Below, piece after piece: positions 62,010 to 64,000 of a stretch of DNA of 64,000 bases (its first letter is position 1; each line of letters opens with the position of its first letter). The notes under the pieces are model-generated. The model ran no database searches, was not told the origin of the DNA, and saw only the letters and a list, made by a program, of their open reading frames with translations. Source of the DNA: an uncultured Bacteroidota bacterium (GTDB taxonomy: Bacteria; Bacteroidota; Bacteroidia; Bacteroidales; UBA932); NCBI GenBank assembly GCA_937901965.1, contig CALGSW010000012.1:62001-126000 (forward strand), written 5' to 3'. Both the position numbers and the translations under genes were made by a program.

Positions 62010-63933
62010 TTTGATTTGGTTGGTATACCAAATCTACCAAATTTCTTGCAGAATCTGACAATTTTACCTCGGCTTTTACCTCATTTCTCTCACCCTCACT
62101 AATAACCTCTTTTATCCATAATCTCTCTGCCATTAGGTTATAATAAAAGATCATCTCCTCTTTTAATGAGTAATCCGGATTAAAATTCCTGGCAGCTCTT
62201 TTAGGTGAAGGTACTATGCTTGCAAGAAAAATTGATTCATTGATATTTAGCTGAGATGGCTCCTTATCAAACCAAAATCTTGAAGCCTCCTTTATCCCAT
62301 AAATACCAGGCCCCCATTCAATAATATTCAGATAGACCTCAAACATTCTCTCTTTGGGGACTAGCCTTTGATTTTCAATAAGCCAGACCATAATCATCTC
62401 TTCAAATTTTCTTGCAAGGGTTTTGTGCCTGCTTAGATAAACATTCTTTACGAGCTGCATTGAAATGGAACTTCCACCTCTGGCAAAACGCCCCTTCTTA
62501 ATATTGTCTATCATTGCCCCTCTTATCCCCTCAGGCACAAATCCGTTATGATACAAAAAGCCTCCATCTTCAGACTGAAGAACAGCCATCTGTAAAAATG
62601 GGGAGATATTATTAAGCGGGGTAAATGAATAATTTTCTCTCCCAACAACAAAACTTCTTACAGGTATACCTTTTTCATAAACTGTATGGGTAAAATCACT
62701 ATTCATCTGGCGTAAGTCTGCTCTTCCCATATTTGTGATTCTGAAATTATTCCCTTTCAGAGACGATTCCAGTTTAAGACTGTCAATTTCAGACATGTCA
62801 AGGTGAAAAAGGAAGTGGTAGTTTAAAGATCCCCGGGTCCTTATCCCCTCCAGTCCCAAAAAAAGGCCGGATGGGAGTGATGAGAACAGATCCTGTGCCT
62901 CTTTAAACTCCTTGTTCAATGAAGCTGCAAAAATCCACTCCTTTTGTTTTTCAACCTTTATCCACGGAGAAATTTCAGTCTTGTTAATTTTGATTACGGA
63001 TGATGAATCAAGTTCAACATAATTTTTTCCAATATTGATACAATAATTTGCTCTCCCTCTCTCTAGTAAAACAACCTCGGGTGAAATACCTGTATGAAAA
63101 AGAGAGACAGATGATGCCTCTGCAATTCCTGAAAATATTATCTTTTCATGACTCAGTTCGCTTGCTCTGATCTCCAGGGATAGTGTGTCAAACATAAGTT
63201 TTGCACTCCATCTGTAATCAAGAAACGGCACTCTGAACATTGAACTGTCTTTAGGGACAAAAATGGCCGATACACTTCTCTTTTTGTCACTTAGGGAGCC
63301 CTCTGCATACAATCTCTCTTTGGAGCCATTTTCGTCAGTAACTATGATTGATTTGTATTTGTCGTTCTTTACAGCAGACTCTTCAAGTGTAATCTTCAGG
63401 TTGTAATCACCATTGGAATAAGAGAGGAAAACATTTGACAGATTTGCCTTTGATGGCATAAGATTAATAAATAGCTTAAAAAGGGATGATGCCAGGGCAG
63501 AGTAGTCTCTCTCTTGTGTTTGTTCAATTTTATTTTTCTGATCTTCAGATGATTTAGAACGAATGGTGTACAAAAAATCAAAATTGGAGGTACTGTCACG
63601 TTTTACAAATGAGAGGCCGGCATCCTCCAGATCCAGGTAGGTCAAGTCAGGTCTAAGGATTAAAATTTTAATTGGATTTAGTCTGGCAACTGCTCTTTTT
63701 ACCTTAACCAAGGTATCATGCCCTACAGGTGTGACATACAAATCAGCAATCTCAATTCCTGCCAGACCGGACATTCTCATTTTTGAATATCCAATATCCA
63801 TTTTGAAACTTTTTTCAAGTTTGATAATCCTGCTGTTTACCGCAGTACGTATAATAAAACCCCTGAAAAGTAATGCTAATAACAGGATTAGAATCAGACC
63901 CTTAATTAATATGTATATTTTATTTTTTTTCAT
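62002..63933 (-). CDS. Monofunctional GT51 peptidoglycan glycosyltransferase with long N-terminal envelope domain
   Basis: A 643-residue inner-membrane protein: one N-terminal helix (GLILILLLALLFRGFIIRTA), a periplasmic region of about 400 residues with AsmA-like character (DIGYSKMRMSGLAGIEIADL), then the GT51 catalytic domain (about 450-610). Motifs: SEDGGFLYHNGF with the catalytic Glu, RGGSSISMQLVKNVYL (Gln of the canonical GGSTISQQ replaced by Met), ARKFEEMIMVWLIE, and SIFLASIVPSPKR. There is no transpeptidase domain. It adds lipid II units to glycan chains. The role of the N-terminal half is unknown. Confidence 0.9.
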   Translation of the reverse strand: MKKNKIYILIKGLILILLLALLFRGFIIRTAVNSRIIKLEKSFKMDIGYSKMRMSGLAGIEIADLYVTPVGHDTLVKVKRAVARLNPIKILILRPDLTYLDLEDAGLSFVKRDSTSNFDFLYTIRSKSSEDQKNKIEQTQERDYSALASSLFKLFINLMPSKANLSNVFLSYSNGDYNLKITLEESAVKNDKYKSIIVTDENGSKERLYAEGSLSDKKRSVSAIFVPKDSSMFRVPFLDYRWSAKLMFDTLSLEIRASELSHEKIIFSGIAEASSVSLFHTGISPEVVLLERGRANYCINIGKNYVELDSSSVIKINKTEISPWIKVEKQKEWIFAASLNKEFKEAQDLFSSLPSGLFLGLEGIRTRGSLNYHFLFHLDMSEIDSLKLESSLKGNNFRITNMGRADLRQMNSDFTHTVYEKGIPVRSFVVGRENYSFTPLNNISPFLQMAVLQSEDGGFLYHNGFVPEGIRGAMIDNIKKGRFARGGSSISMQLVKNVYLSRHKTLARKFEEMIMVWLIENQRLVPKERMFEVYLNIIEWGPGIYGIKEASRFWFDKEPSQLNINESIFLASIVPSPKRAARNFNPDYSLKEEMIFYYNLMAERLWIKEVISEGERNEVKAEVKLSDSARNLVDLVYQPNQNE

Positions 63934-64000
63934 AACAGATTCAGCAGGAAACCAGCTAGGGCTCCTCCAATAACAATAAATGCACTGTTTAACCTCTTGA
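63930..64000 (-). CDS. Partial CDS: last 22 codons of a membrane protein
   Basis: Minus-strand frame with no stop up to the window edge; the visible tail is KRLNSAFIVIGGALAGFLLN followed by LL and TGA. The stretch is one hydrophobic helix, so the product ends in the membrane. The stop overlaps the GT51 start (ATGA), so it is the upstream gene of that operon. The family cannot be told from so little. Confidence 0.7.
   Translation of the reverse strand, partial: KRLNSAFIVIGGALAGFLLNLL

Overview
The window comes from an anaerobic member of the Bacteroidota, most probably the order Bacteroidales. Supporting evidence: two SusC/SusD outer-membrane pairs, a C-terminal type IX secretion (T9SS) sorting domain, a PorV-like barrel, BACON and Calx-beta lipoproteins, the -7 promoter box TAnnTTTG in front of many genes, the absence of strong Shine-Dalgarno sites, and oxygen-sensitive 2-oxoglutarate:ferredoxin oxidoreductase beside an ion-pumping pyrophosphatase. 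No phage, insertion sequence, CRISPR array or rRNA was found. Most of the window is conserved chromosomal backbone.

Layout. 1-7.8 kb: end of a membrane pyrophosphatase, a TlpA-like lipoprotein and a gamma carbonic anhydrase (both minus), then korA-korB-gdhA. Glutamate dehydrogenase and 2-oxoglutarate oxidoreductase together can take glutamate to succinyl-CoA. 7.9-24.4 kb: the accessory, cell-surface part. It holds two tandem SusC/SusD pairs with a Calx-beta lipoprotein, a three-gene cassette (unknown exported protein, subtilase with T9SS tail, PorV-like barrel) and an M64-type metallopeptidase lipoprotein. There are no carbohydrate-active enzymes, so this looks like a protein or peptide acquisition region rather than a polysaccharide locus. 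24.5-37.5 kb: the minus-strand information block tRNA-Thr/Tyr/Gly/Thr - tuf - tRNA-Trp - secE - nusG - rplKAJL - rpoBC, with a promoter of perfect Bacteroidota form upstream of the tRNAs and an attenuator-like hairpin between rplL and rpoB. 37.5-40.7 kb: dxs overlapping a FeoB-like gene that lacks the G domain. 40.8-45.7 kb: three paralogous MFS transporters around a 620-bp non-coding block made of nested palindromes, ending in an element with 19-bp terminal inverted repeats. 45.7-57.6 kb: purA-ssb, lysS-rRNA methyltransferase-aroE, recJ, and rlu-era-parC-aroK. 57.7-64 kb: an orphan ABC permease, exbB-exbD-tonB, pirin, a monofunctional GT51 glycosyltransferase and the last codons of a membrane protein.

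How it fits together (inference): secreted proteases and TonB-energised SusCD transporters would supply peptides, MFS carriers may move small peptides or other solutes, and gdhA/korAB would ferment the amino acids, with the pyrophosphatase and ferredoxin chemistry conserving energy. The points most worth following up are the palindrome block at 43.7-44.3 kb, the G-domain-less FeoB, the subtilase that carries both a lipobox and a T9SS tail, the HExxxH spacing of the M64-type peptidase, the repeat-rich N-terminus of the pseudouridine synthase, and short-leader promoters whose TTTG box mimics a TTG start codon.
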